DNA of 64,000 nt from PGYR01 sp048267165 (GTDB lineage Bacteria > Bacteroidota > Ignavibacteria > Kapaibacteriales > UBA2268). The stretch is taken from the NCBI GenBank assembly GCA_048267165.1, contig JBLWYD010000006.1, forward strand, positions 1 to 64,000. The letters run 5' to 3'. Below the pieces are notes generated by a model. The model was not told where the DNA came from. It worked only from the letters and a program-made list of their open reading frames with translations, and made no database searches. Position numbers and translations under genes: made by a program. Positions 9,865-17,253 of the stretch are shown here, one piece after another; position 1 is the first letter of the stretch, and each line of letters starts with the position of its first letter.

Positions 9865-10225
9865 AAACTAAGGGGGATTTGATTATTTAACGAATTCAAA
9901 AATAAGAAATTTATTTAAAAGGTTGTGTTTTTGTTTTGAGATAGGACGGTTTTAATCATTCGAGATTTTAGAATGTCTATTAATCAAATCTTGTAATTAT
10001 CAATTGTTAAACTACAAATTGCCCTTACTTTGTTACAAAAATTAGGTAAAATTGGGTTGACTTTGTTACAAATTCACAACCCGATTCCACCTAAACTCAA
10101 CTAATGTATTAACTTAACTAAATTATTCATTTTCCGTAACAAAATGTAAAATTTATTTGACATTATGTAAATTATTCTTAACTTTGTATCAATTATATTA
10201 TACATTATACAAAAAGAATATTCAA
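9865..10225. promoter_or_regulatory. Divergent intergenic region
   Basis: 361 bp between the minus PurF-like operon and the plus membrane/XRE operon. It holds no plausible gene. It contains repeated ACTTTGTTACAA-like stretches near 10025-10070 and, next to the right-hand gene, one exact Bacteroidota promoter listed separately. Confidence 0.6.
10156..10186 (+). promoter_or_regulatory. Bacteroidota-type promoter
   Basis: TTTG at 10156-10159, a 19-base spacer and TAACTTTG at 10179-10186 fit the known consensus TTTG-N19-TAnnTTTG of the Bacteroidota primary sigma factor exactly. The expected transcript start is about 30 bases before the ATG at 10226. Confidence 0.75.
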
Positions 10226-10684
10226 ATGGAAAAATTATCATTAGCCGAAAAGAGACCACTTTTCTCATTATTAACTACAATTATCTCTTTCGTTGCCTAT
10301 TATTGGTATGTATCAGAGTTATATGCAGAAAAGATATTAGACTTACAGGGGCAAATAGAATTTTGGAGTGCCGTTATACTACTTCTAATACCAGTATTTG
10401 TTGTTAGTAAAATTATTCTAATGATTATTCTGACTATAATCAATGCTATTATTACTGGTGAAGAGACGAGATTCGACAAGTTAGATGAATTCGGGAAACT
10501 AATTGATATTAAAGCTACTCGCAATTTTTATCATGTCTTCATTTTTGGATTTCTGATATTTCTAAACTCACTGGTATTTAGTTTTAATGTATTTATCTCA
10601 TTTAATATAATTCTATTTACGATTCTAGTTTCTGCAATTATCGCGGACTTATCTGAGTTCTATTATATGCGTAGTGGAGTTTAG
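10226..10684 (+). CDS. Membrane protein paired with an XRE regulator
   Basis: A 152 aa protein starting at the ATG at 10226, the only start downstream of the promoter's expected transcript start (an in-frame start at 10157 lies inside the promoter). It has about four hydrophobic segments, near residues 13-30, 42-65, 95-115 and 120-137. Two bases separate its stop from the XRE gene. Such pairs of a small multi-pass membrane protein and a short XRE regulator are common in bacteria, but the membrane partner has no known function. Confidence 0.7.
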   Translation: MEKLSLAEKRPLFSLLTTIISFVAYYWYVSELYAEKILDLQGQIEFWSAVILLLIPVFVVSKIILMIILTIINAIITGEETRFDKLDEFGKLIDIKATRNFYHVFIFGFLIFLNSLVFSFNVFISFNIILFTILVSAIIADLSEFYYMRSGV

Positions 10685-10686
10685 AT

Positions 10687-10914
10687 ATGAGTAAAAACTA
10701 CATTAGTTCTAATATAAGAACTCTTAGGTTTCACAAAGATGAGATGACCCAGCAACAGCTAGCAGAAGCAGTCGATGTTACTCGCCAAACAATAGTAGCT
10801 ATTGAAAAAGGGAAGTATTCTCCCTCGCTAGAGTTAGCATTCAAGATTGCCAGAGTATTCGACAAGAAACTTGATGATGTCTTCGCTTACGAACCAGTTG
10901 GAGACAAGAAATGA
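10687..10914 (+). CDS. Short XRE-family HTH transcription regulator
   Basis: A 75 aa one-domain regulator. The helix-turn-helix is clear: MTQQQLAEAVDVTRQTIVAIEKGKYSP, read here in parts as QQLAEAVDV and RQTIVAIEKGKYSPSLELA. The length and the ending KLDDVFAYEP match the YozG/PF01381 type of small cytosolic repressors that control their own operon. It lies between a membrane protein gene and a small ferredoxin-like protein gene, with an ATGA overlap to the latter. Confidence 0.9.
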   Translation: MSKNYISSNIRTLRFHKDEMTQQQLAEAVDVTRQTIVAIEKGKYSPSLELAFKIARVFDKKLDDVFAYEPVGDKK

Positions 10915-11141
10915 TTGAGAATATTATGATATTCAAAACAAATATAGAGCAAGGCGAAAGGGTTAACGGAATAAAAGAAGATTTGAATAAAAATCCGAAT
11001 GTTCAAAGTTGGTATCTGGATCAAGAAGATAGTGACAATGTATTAAAAATACAGACAGATGGTTCAATCAGAGAACACGAAGTAATAGCAATTGTGAAAT
11101 CAAACGGGTTTCTATGTGAACCACTCAAAGATAAAGAGTAA
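10911..11141 (+). CDS. Small HMA-like ferredoxin-fold protein without CxxC
   Basis: A 76 aa protein whose ATG overlaps the XRE stop by four bases. The pattern IFKTNIEQGERVNGIKEDL, NVQSWYLDQ and REHEVIAIVKSNGF follows the beta-alpha-beta layout of heavy-metal-associated domains, but the metal-binding CxxC is missing, so metal transfer is unlikely. It could be a small regulatory or binding partner of the membrane protein. The fold assignment is by pattern only. Confidence 0.6.
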   Translation: MIENIMIFKTNIEQGERVNGIKEDLNKNPNVQSWYLDQEDSDNVLKIQTDGSIREHEVIAIVKSNGFLCEPLKDKE

Positions 11142-11144
11142 AGT

Positions 11145-11262
11145 ATGAAGGCAATGATTTATCAAGAGTACGGTACTCCGGATGTATTCAAAAAAGAAGA
11201 ATTAGATAAGCCAGTCCCTAAGAACAATTAAGACATTTTAATAAAGAATGGGTGTGAGAAGT
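11145..11262 (+). pseudogene. Remnant of a zinc-type alcohol dehydrogenase/quinone reductase
   Basis: An ATG just after the previous stop opens MKAMIYQEYGTPDVFKKEEL, then DKPVPKNN and a TAA stop at 11229-11231. Reading through gives DILIKNG. This is the characteristic N-terminus of medium-chain NAD(P)-dependent alcohol dehydrogenases/quinone oxidoreductases (MKA-Y--YG-P-VL, then LIKV). The remaining 280 or so residues are absent. It is a decayed or truncated gene that lost its body when the region was rearranged. Confidence 0.65.
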
Positions 11263-11292
11263 ATTTTGATGACTTAACAAAGATAGATATAA

Positions 11293-11874
11293 ATGAAATT
11301 TATAAGTGAATTCGATTTTGAATTAAGTAATGATACAATACTTAGCAAATTAGTAAAAACTTATGGTTTGACAACATGGGTAGAGCTAATTGATTTTGTT
11401 TGCACCCTCCCCTATGGTAGAAATGAAAATAGATACGACATAAGTTTAGTGCTGAAAGAAATGAAAGGAACTTGCAGTTCTAAACATGCATTCCTAAAGA
11501 CAATTGCTTTAGAAAACAATCAAGATAGTATTAAGCTAATTTTGGGTTTATATAAGATGAATAATCAAAACACACCTAGAATTGGCAATGAATTAATTGA
11601 ACACTCATTAGAGTACATACCTGAAGCACACTGTTATCTCAAAATAGGAGAAAAGAGATTAGATATAACAACAGAAAACTCAAGCTTTGAGAAGATTGAG
11701 AATTCCCTTATCAAAGAATTAGAAATTCAACCACATCAAGTTTCTGAATACAAAGTAAACTATCATAAAAACTTTCTAAAAGACTGGATTTCAGAAAATA
11801 ATATTAATTTTTCTTTCGATGAAATATGGGCTATCAGAGAGAAATGTATAAAAAACATAGAAAATAGCAATTAA
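11293..11874 (+). CDS. Transglutaminase-like protein, uncharacterised
   Basis: A 193 aa cytosolic protein with no signal peptide. I see a possible cysteine-protease/transglutaminase triad: Cys in GTCSSKHAF near residue 57, His in PEAHCYL near 115 and Asp in KRLDITTE near 125. The order and spacing fit the transglutaminase-like core, and the GTCSSKHA motif is characteristic of small members. The substrate is unknown. It lies between the dehydrogenase remnant and two YCII genes, all on the plus strand. Confidence 0.6.
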   Translation: MKFISEFDFELSNDTILSKLVKTYGLTTWVELIDFVCTLPYGRNENRYDISLVLKEMKGTCSSKHAFLKTIALENNQDSIKLILGLYKMNNQNTPRIGNELIEHSLEYIPEAHCYLKIGEKRLDITTENSSFEKIENSLIKELEIQPHQVSEYKVNYHKNFLKDWISENNINFSFDEIWAIREKCIKNIENSN

Positions 11875-11957
11875 CTTACATTTCTTTGTCCCAATCCTAG
11901 AAAGCAAATCGTTATATTGGTGTAATCAAAATATTATTAACAAATTAATTAGGTGAT

Positions 11958-12305
11958 ATGATGAACCAGTATTTATTAATCTACAGAAATGACGTAAGTC
12001 AAGATTTTAATCCTAACCCAGAACAAATGCAAGCTATAATGGAACAATGGGGAGTATGGCATGAGAAACTTGCAAAAAATGGGAGTCTAGTAGCTTCAGA
12101 AGCTTTACAACAAACGGGAAAGATATTAGCTCCAAGTAATGTAGTAACTGATGGACCTTATGTTGAAGCAAAAGAGTTAGTTGGTGGATTTACTTTGATA
12201 AAAGCAGAGTCTATGGAAAAAGCAATTGAACTTTCTGATGGTTGCCCAATACTAGCTAACGGAGAAAAGATAGAGATAAGAGAAGTAATGAAATTTGAAT
12301 TTTAA
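11958..12305 (+). CDS. YCII-related domain protein 1
   Basis: A 115 aa protein (ATG at 11958 or the adjacent one at 11961). It carries the YCII/DGPF features: N-terminal strand YLLIYRND, then VVTDGPYVEAKELVGGF, where DGPYVEAKE is diagnostic. YCII proteins are small ferredoxin-fold dimers often found beside ECF sigma factors; a dehydrochlorinase or lactone-handling role is known only for a few. A second, different YCII gene follows after 21 bases. Confidence 0.85.
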   Translation: MMNQYLLIYRNDVSQDFNPNPEQMQAIMEQWGVWHEKLAKNGSLVASEALQQTGKILAPSNVVTDGPYVEAKELVGGFTLIKAESMEKAIELSDGCPILANGEKIEIREVMKFEF

Positions 12306-12326
12306 TTTAATTATAAAGGAAAGTAT

Positions 12327-12659
12327 ATGAAAAAGTTTATTGTGATATATCACGCACCAGCTGAAGCTATGGAAATGATGGCGAATGCGACTGAAGAACA
12401 AAAAATGGAAGGAATGAAGCCATGGTTCGCTTGGAAAGACGAAGTTGGAGACAAGTTAGTCGATTTTGGTTCTCCGCTATGTGGTGGTACTAGGCTATTA
12501 CCAGACGGTACAAATGCACCAAGCACTAAGGAAGTAACTGGATATTCTATTATCCAAGCAAACGACCTAGAAGAAGCAAAGTCACTTCTATCTACTCATC
12601 CGCATCTGAAATGGACTGGTGGTTGTGATATAGAAGTTCACGAATGTGCTCAGATGTAA
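12327..12659 (+). CDS. YCII-related domain protein 2
   Basis: A 110 aa protein of the same superfamily as its upstream neighbour: strand KFIVIYHAP, helix with WFAWKDEVGDKLVDFG, then TKEVTGYSIIQANDLEEAKSLL and HPHLKWTGGCDIEVHE. The DGP signature is replaced by STKEVTGYS, as in the other large YCII subgroup. It follows AAGGAAAG five bases before the ATG. Function unknown; the pair probably forms one transcription unit that ends at the terminator at 12691. Confidence 0.8.
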   Translation: MKKFIVIYHAPAEAMEMMANATEEQKMEGMKPWFAWKDEVGDKLVDFGSPLCGGTRLLPDGTNAPSTKEVTGYSIIQANDLEEAKSLLSTHPHLKWTGGCDIEVHECAQM

Positions 12660-12689
12660 TCACATTCTCTTAACATAGTAAGATTTCAA

Positions 12690-12727
12690 GCCCAATAATC
12701 AATAATTATTGGGTTTTTTGTTATATT
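12690..12727 (+). terminator. Terminator, left copy of a 38-bp direct repeat
   Basis: Arms CCCAATAAT and ATTATTGGG around a five-base loop, then six T. The 38 bases 12690-12727 are identical to 13406-13443, and the two copies flank the toxin-antitoxin module. TATATTTG at 12722-12729 may also serve as a -7 element for the antitoxin gene. Confidence 0.8.
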
Positions 12728-12776
12728 TGCTAAACTGATACGTATTAATAATATGTGAACTAACAAAGTTAAGATT

Positions 12777-12986
12777 ATGGAAACAATAAGAATAGATGTT
12801 TTGAACCCACAGGCGTTAAAGATCTTGAACAATCTTGCTGATTTGAACTTGATTCGAATCAAAAGTAATGATAATGATTTGTCGCAATTAATTAAAAAGA
12901 TTAGGAGCAACTCGAAGGAAGAAATCACTTTAGAAGATATAACAAAAGAAGTAGAAGCTGTAAGGCAGTCTCGAAATGCCAATTAG
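12777..12986 (+). CDS. Antitoxin of a PIN-domain toxin-antitoxin module
   Basis: A 69 aa acidic-tailed protein. It begins ETIRIDVLNPQALKILNNL, a pattern typical of short antitoxins paired with PIN toxins, and ends with a helical KEVEAVRQSRNAN tail. Its stop overlaps the start of the PIN gene by 11 bases, the usual coupling in such modules. The toxin is broken (next entry), so the antitoxin may now be an orphan. Confidence 0.75.
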   Translation: METIRIDVLNPQALKILNNLADLNLIRIKSNDNDLSQLIKKIRSNSKEEITLEDITKEVEAVRQSRNAN

Positions 12987-13386
12987 AAAAGTAATTCTTG
13001 ATACAAATTTATAGATTAGTTTCCTTATAAATGATTCATATAAAGAAATTGACCATCTAATTAAAAGTAATCAGATAAAATTAATTTTCTCAATTGAATT
13101 ATTAAATGAATTCATCGAAGTTGTAAATAGACCAAAATTTAATAAATACTTCAAAGACGATGATATACTACAACTACTTAACTTATTTGATGAATATGCT
13201 GTTCTTGTTGATGTTTATTCTGACTTAGATTTATGTAGAGATAAAAAGGACAATTTCCTTCTAAATTTGGCAAAGGACTCCAAATCCGATTATTTAATAA
13301 CTGGCGATTTAGACTTATTGATTCTAGAAAGAATAGATAATTGCAAAATAATCCAATACTCCGATTTCTTAAATGAAATGAACTAA
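12976..13386 (+). pseudogene. PIN-domain toxin with one in-frame amber codon
   Basis: From the ATG at 12976 the frame reads MPIRKVILDTNL, then TAG at 13012-13014, then ISFLINDSYKEIDHL and on for about 120 more codons to a TAA at 13384-13386. The PIN acidic residues are present: D in VILDTN, E in SIELLNEF, D in KDNFLL and D in YLITGDLDL. Related toxins have Trp where the TAG stands (DTNLWISFL), so one G-to-A change explains the stop. There is no other lesion, so the break is recent, is a sequencing error, or is suppressed. PIN toxins are ribonucleases. Confidence 0.85.
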
Positions 13387-13405
13387 AAGTAAACACGAAT
13401 ATACC

Positions 13406-13443
13406 GCCCAATAATCAATAATTATTGGGTTTTTTGTTATATT
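13406..13443 (+). terminator. Terminator, right copy of the 38-bp direct repeat
   Basis: Identical in all 38 bases to 12690-12727. It ends the PIN toxin gene and lies 38 bases before the next gene. Confidence 0.8.
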
Positions 13444-13480
13444 GGATTATCAAAAATAAAACGCTAGGACTTTATCAGAA

Positions 13481-14383
13481 ATGAAGTGGAAATCAACACC
13501 CATAAGTGAGATAATCAATAGAGATATTATATACTTTGACAAAGAGAATAGTTCTATTTGTGAACGTATTTGCAAATGCCTATATATTGATAGTTTTCCT
13601 GATATTTCTAGTTTAAGCTATTGGCAGAAAGTAAAAGGTAATTGGGAAAAGAAGAAGATTGAATATTCCCTAGATGAAGATATCGACGCGTTTGAGACTG
13701 AAATGTTAGACCTGATAGAGGATAACACATCTAGAATTGCGTACACAACAAAAGATAATAGAATAGATGGAATACTTCACTTTACTGACTATGAAAGTCC
13801 AGTAATTTACTCCAATATTTATCAGAACTTAAATGCCTTCGAAAGGCATCTGAGAGAATACTTAATTTATCATGGGTTGAACGATAAAAAGTTCCTCGAA
13901 TATTTAGAATCATTCAAACTTCCTAGAGCGAGTCCTCGCTACCAAGAAAAAATTTATGACAGAATATTCAAGCTCAAAAAACAAAGAGACAAAAGACCAT
14001 TTGATAATGTGTATTTAAGTGAGTTATTAGAATTTAGTATATCTGATTATGTTAATCTCGGTCTCAAAAAGGATATCGGGCTTGATTTCCTTAATGAAAA
14101 GAATGGAAGAGAACCTGTATATAGGACTATAAATTCACTTAGAAATTTCATTATGCATCATGATAATATAACAGGAGAGGTTATATTTAACCCACAATAT
14201 TTCACCGAATTCAAAAATTTCTTTGTGATGGTAGTAGCTTTCAAAAAAGCATTTCTACAATTATCTGAAAGATTGTTCGAGATTGATACTAAGAATAAAA
14301 TAGTGTTTAACAAGAGTAGATTAGAGTTAATTGATAGATTGACAGATGAACAATTAGCTGATTATTTCTTTAATTTGGATTAG
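13481..14383 (+). CDS. CBS-like/HEPN-like fusion protein, possible RNase effector
   Basis: A 300 aa protein without signal or membrane segments. The N-terminal 110 residues look like a CBS pair fragment (TPISEIINRDIIYF at the start, then DNRIDGILHFTDYESP near 95). The rest is helical: NAFERHLREYLIYHG near 118, ending in SLRNFIMHHDN near 223, which contains R-x4-H, the catalytic signature of HEPN ribonucleases. HEPN proteins often act as toxins or abortive-infection effectors; a CBS module could sense a nucleotide. It sits directly after the toxin-antitoxin module and four bases before an 84 aa gene. Both domain calls are from motifs only. Confidence 0.6.
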   Translation: MKWKSTPISEIINRDIIYFDKENSSICERICKCLYIDSFPDISSLSYWQKVKGNWEKKKIEYSLDEDIDAFETEMLDLIEDNTSRIAYTTKDNRIDGILHFTDYESPVIYSNIYQNLNAFERHLREYLIYHGLNDKKFLEYLESFKLPRASPRYQEKIYDRIFKLKKQRDKRPFDNVYLSELLEFSISDYVNLGLKKDIGLDFLNEKNGREPVYRTINSLRNFIMHHDNITGEVIFNPQYFTEFKNFFVMVVAFKKAFLQLSERLFEIDTKNKIVFNKSRLELIDRLTDEQLADYFFNLD

Positions 14384-14387
14384 AATT

Positions 14388-14642
14388 ATGACATTAGAAG
14401 AACATACAATAGAATTTACAGACAGTTTTAGGAAAAAAACTGATGAAGAATTAGTAGCTTTCTTTAACAAAGAAGTAGGTGTTAAGGGTTGGGTTTCTGT
14501 AAGAGGAGCTTACCTAGAGGCATTAAGAAAAGTATTAGTCGAAAGAGGTATCGACATATCTTCCGTCCATGACGGCACTAGTACTAAACTTGATAAAAAA
14601 GTCATACTCAAAGATAACAAGTTAGTAAGGGTAGATGAATAG
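14388..14642 (+). CDS. Small protein downstream of the HEPN-like gene
   Basis: An 84 aa protein that begins four bases after the HEPN-like stop, so the two are probably co-transcribed. It carries KKTDEELVAFFNKEVG, which resembles RLTDEQLADYFFN at the very end of the HEPN-like protein. It could be a partner or antitoxin, or a separate housekeeping protein; nothing decides this. Its end overlaps the start of the PH-gene fragment by eight bases. Confidence 0.6.
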   Translation: MTLEEHTIEFTDSFRKKTDEELVAFFNKEVGVKGWVSVRGAYLEALRKVLVERGIDISSVHDGTSTKLDKKVILKDNKLVRVDE

Positions 14643-14700
14643 CTACAACTACATAGACCCACGCTCTGAGCTTTTTAATAATGAAGATGTATCATGTTGA
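14635..14700 (+). pseudogene. Duplicated N-terminus of the PH-domain gene
   Basis: The first 36 bases (14635-14670) match 15128-15163 with two or three mismatches and encode MNSYNYIDPRSE against MNNYNYIDPRTE of the intact PH-domain gene. After that the sequence diverges and stops at 14698-14700. The fragment sits exactly where the PH gene would follow the 84 aa gene, and a small secreted-protein gene now separates the two copies. Confidence 0.75.
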
Positions 14701-15125
14701 AGAAATTATTTTTAATATTTTTCTTTGCCATTAATTTAACTAATGCTCAACAGTATGTTAATTGGGATACGATGAAAGAGAAACAACTAGATTGGATTGT
14801 TTTTACGGCTGGTATTAGTGCTAAACCTACATCAAATGTGAAAATGATAGATAGTTTGGTTGAGTACAAAAATATTGAGACATTAAGGGGTCTTATTTAT
14901 TCAGAAAATGTAGCACTAAAAGGGTTATCAACTTTGGTACTTGAATTATTCGAAGAAGAAGAATTAATTCAAATAAAAAGATTATATAAAACCGAAGAAG
15001 AGATTTATACTTTTACTGGGTGTACTCCTGAGTATGGAGACATATTGACTTTACCCATTTTTTTTAGAGATTACAAGAATTATGTATATAAAAGATACTC
15101 CTACTTCATTGACGAGTTCTATTAA
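14694..15125 (+). CDS. Small secreted protein of unknown function
   Basis: A 143 aa protein with a signal peptide (LKKLFLIFFFAINLTNAQ, cleavage near residue 19). The mature part is helical with LRGLIYSENVALKGLSTLVL, resembling a single HEAT-type repeat, and contains one Cys. It lies between the truncated and the intact copies of the PH-domain gene start, and its stop is two bases before the intact one, so it probably arrived as an insertion. Confidence 0.65.
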   Translation: MLKKLFLIFFFAINLTNAQQYVNWDTMKEKQLDWIVFTAGISAKPTSNVKMIDSLVEYKNIETLRGLIYSENVALKGLSTLVLELFEEEELIQIKRLYKTEEEIYTFTGCTPEYGDILTLPIFFRDYKNYVYKRYSYFIDEFY

Positions 15126-15127
15126 AC

Positions 15128-15715
15128 ATGAATAACTACAACTACATAGACCCACGCACTGAGATCATCGACCAGATACAAGGTGATGAGAAACTCTTAT
15201 GGGCTGACAAACCTGCGACTGGAATTAAGTTTAGGTCAACGGATATATTTATTACATTATTTAGTATCCTTTGGCTTGCTTTTTCTCTATTCTGGACTTA
15301 TATGGCAATCGATGCTAGTATAATATTTGCATTGTTTGGAACGCCCTTTATTCTAGTAGGCGTTTATTTATTGATTGGAAGGTACTTTTACGATGCACTT
15401 TCTAGGAAGAAGACAGTTTATGGACTTACAAGTACAAGAATCATAAAAAAATCAGGCATATTCAAAACGCATTATAGCTCAGTTTTTTTAGATTCACTAC
15501 CAAGCCTATCATATACTGAAAGGTCTGATGGAAGTGGAGATATTAGCTTTGGTCAGACTATAGAAAGTTTCAAGAAAAGAGACACTAGTAAGAATCAGAA
15601 CTTCCCTATTTCTCGTATGGATTTCATCTCGAACGCACGTAGTGTCCATAATAAAATAGCTGACGCAAAAAGCAAAGTTCGTACTAAAGAAGAAAAATTA
15701 GAAACAAAATGGTGA
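15128..15715 (+). CDS. Membrane protein with bacterial PH (bPH) domain
   Basis: A 195 aa protein. Two transmembrane segments lie near residues 37-60 and 64-85, followed by a bPH-like domain: TVYGLTSTRIIKKSG near 98, then SSVFLDSLPSLSY near 116 and GDISFG. The start GDEKLLWADKP is typical of YdbT/bPH2-type membrane proteins. Their exact role is unknown; they are found at the inner membrane. Its first codons exist a second time at 14635. Confidence 0.75.
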   Translation: MNNYNYIDPRTEIIDQIQGDEKLLWADKPATGIKFRSTDIFITLFSILWLAFSLFWTYMAIDASIIFALFGTPFILVGVYLLIGRYFYDALSRKKTVYGLTSTRIIKKSGIFKTHYSSVFLDSLPSLSYTERSDGSGDISFGQTIESFKKRDTSKNQNFPISRMDFISNARSVHNKIADAKSKVRTKEEKLETKW

Positions 15716-15719
15716 TAAA

Positions 15720-16175
15720 ATGAAAATAGAAGCAAATAGCCCAGAAGATTACATATCTAAACTGACTGATGAAAGAAAAGAGCCAATGGCTAAACTAAGG
15801 CAGACGATTTTGGATAATCTACCTGAAGGGTTCAAAGAAGAAATGAGCTATGGTATGATTGGCTTTGTAGTCCCACATACTATTTATCCTGATGGGTATC
15901 ACTGTTCACCTGAGCTACCTCTCCCCTTTATGAGTATAGCCTCGCAGAAGAATTTTGTGGCATTGTACCACATGGGAATTTATGCTGATAAAGAATTGCA
16001 TGATTGGTTCGTGGGCGAATACCCCAAGTATGTGAAAACTAAATTGGATATGGGTAAGAGCTGTATCCGATTCAAGAAAATAGAAACAATTCCCTACGAT
16101 TTGATAGCTGAGCTTTGCACCAAGATGACAGTACAGCAGTGGATTGATTTGTATGAAAAAAATTTGAAAGGGTGA
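15720..16175 (+). CDS. DUF1801 domain protein
   Basis: A 151 aa cytosolic protein with the DUF1801 (YdhG/YjbR-related fold) pattern: AKLRQTILDNLPEGFKEEMSYGMIGF near 25-50, then MSIASQKNFVALYHMG near 77 and MGKSCIRFKKIETIPYDLIA near 115. Some members have been proposed to help iron-sulfur assembly, but this is not general. It begins four bases after the PH gene and ends four bases before the glyoxalase-fold gene, so the three form an operon. Confidence 0.85.
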   Translation: MKIEANSPEDYISKLTDERKEPMAKLRQTILDNLPEGFKEEMSYGMIGFVVPHTIYPDGYHCSPELPLPFMSIASQKNFVALYHMGIYADKELHDWFVGEYPKYVKTKLDMGKSCIRFKKIETIPYDLIAELCTKMTVQQWIDLYEKNLKG

Positions 16176-16178
16176 ACA

Positions 16179-16670
16179 ATGAGCAACAATTATCAAATAC
16201 CGGCTAAAGCAAGAATAGGTCACGTACATCTAAAAGTATCAAATCTAGAAAGATCTTTGGAGTTTTACTGTGGTTTACTTGGCTTCGATTTAGTGACAAG
16301 TTATGGAACTGAAGCTGCGTTTATATCAGCGGGTGGTTATCACCATCATATTGGTTTGAATACTTGGTTTAGTAAAGATGTACCTCCGAACAGCACACCA
16401 AGTGTAGGTCTATTTCATACAGCTATATTATACCCCGAAAGAAAGGATTTGGCTGCAATATTGAAAAGACTGTTAGAAGCCGAATACCCTCTGACAGGAG
16501 CTTCTGACCATGGCGTTTCAGAAGCAATATATTTGGATGATCCAGATAAGAATGGAGTAGAACTCTATTGGGATAAACCAAAAGATACTTGGCCTCACAA
16601 ACCAGATGGGACTATAGAAATGTACACTTACAGATTAGATTTAGATGATTTATTGAAAGAATTAGTCTGA
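16179..16670 (+). CDS. VOC/glyoxalase-fold protein (catechol 2,3-dioxygenase-like)
   Basis: A 163 aa protein of the vicinal oxygen chelate fold. The metal-site elements are H in IGHVHLKVSNL (near residue 12), H in GLFHTAILYP (near 80) and E in GVELYWD (near 130). Length and the ending WDKPKDTWP match the N-terminal half of CatE-type dioxygenases, which in full-length form have two such modules, so this is a one-module relative. The substrate cannot be told. Confidence 0.8.
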   Translation: MSNNYQIPAKARIGHVHLKVSNLERSLEFYCGLLGFDLVTSYGTEAAFISAGGYHHHIGLNTWFSKDVPPNSTPSVGLFHTAILYPERKDLAAILKRLLEAEYPLTGASDHGVSEAIYLDDPDKNGVELYWDKPKDTWPHKPDGTIEMYTYRLDLDDLLKELV

Positions 16671-16684
16671 AATTAATAATTCAA

Positions 16685-16894
16685 ATGAGTTCGATTATGG
16701 CAGAAATATTAAGTGAGCTATTGTGGGTTATAGTTAAATCGATTGGTGTAGTTTTTATAAAAGTATTTACATTTTCGACAACCCCTCTGAAAGAGATATA
16801 CCAAGACGAATCTAAAAACGCTATGTCATATACTATTGGTATTGGATTCTTTATAGCATTGTTTGCGATATTGATTTATTATACTAATAGTTAA
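16685..16894 (+). CDS. Small membrane protein
   Basis: A 69 aa protein with two hydrophobic segments (about residues 5-28 and 47-66) and no recognisable motif. It lies 14 bases after the VOC gene and 11 bases before sugE. It could be a small accessory membrane protein; the assignment rests on the open frame and the tight spacing. Confidence 0.5.
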   Translation: MSSIMAEILSELLWVIVKSIGVVFIKVFTFSTTPLKEIYQDESKNAMSYTIGIGFFIALFAILIYYTNS

Positions 16895-16905
16895 CGGGTA
16901 ATAAT

Positions 16906-17232
16906 ATGAACTGGGTACTATTAATAATTGCTGGACTTTTCGAAGTCGGGTTTGCTACTTGCTTAGGAATGGCAAAAGAAAAGACTGGGAACGAATCCAC
17001 TATGTGGTTTGTCGGGTTTTTGTTCTGTTTGGCTATCAGTATGTTTCTGCTAGTTAAGGCAACAGAGAGTCTTCCGATTGGGACAGCCTATGCCGTTTGG
17101 ACAGGAGTTGGGGCAGTCGGGACAGTATTAATGGGGATTGTTATCTTCAACGAACCAACAGATTTTTGGCGTCTGTTTTTCATTACAACACTTATAGCTT
17201 CTATTATTGGGCTGAAAGTAGTTTCTAATTAA
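16906..17232 (+). CDS. sugE: SMR-family guanidinium/quaternary ammonium exporter SugE
   Basis: A 108 aa, four-helix inner-membrane transporter. The essential Glu is at about residue 13 (IAGLFEVGFA), and the SugE/Gdx signature LPIGTAYAVWTGVGAVGTV is present near residue 57. SugE-type SMR proteins exchange guanidinium for protons as dual-topology dimers. I find no guanidine riboswitch in front; the gene is embedded in a run of closely spaced plus-strand genes. Confidence 0.92.
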   Translation: MNWVLLIIAGLFEVGFATCLGMAKEKTGNESTMWFVGFLFCLAISMFLLVKATESLPIGTAYAVWTGVGAVGTVLMGIVIFNEPTDFWRLFFITTLIASIIGLKVVSN

Positions 17233-17253
17233 TAAACTTGAAGTTAAAATAAA

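Noticed and set aside
12686..12982. 98 aa minus-strand frame over the antitoxin gene
   Set aside because: It mirrors the antitoxin in the opposite frame; the plus-strand gene has a proper start and toxin coupling.
16671..16905. Guanidine riboswitch before sugE
   Set aside because: The spacer is filled by a small membrane-protein gene and lacks the ACGR-type loops.
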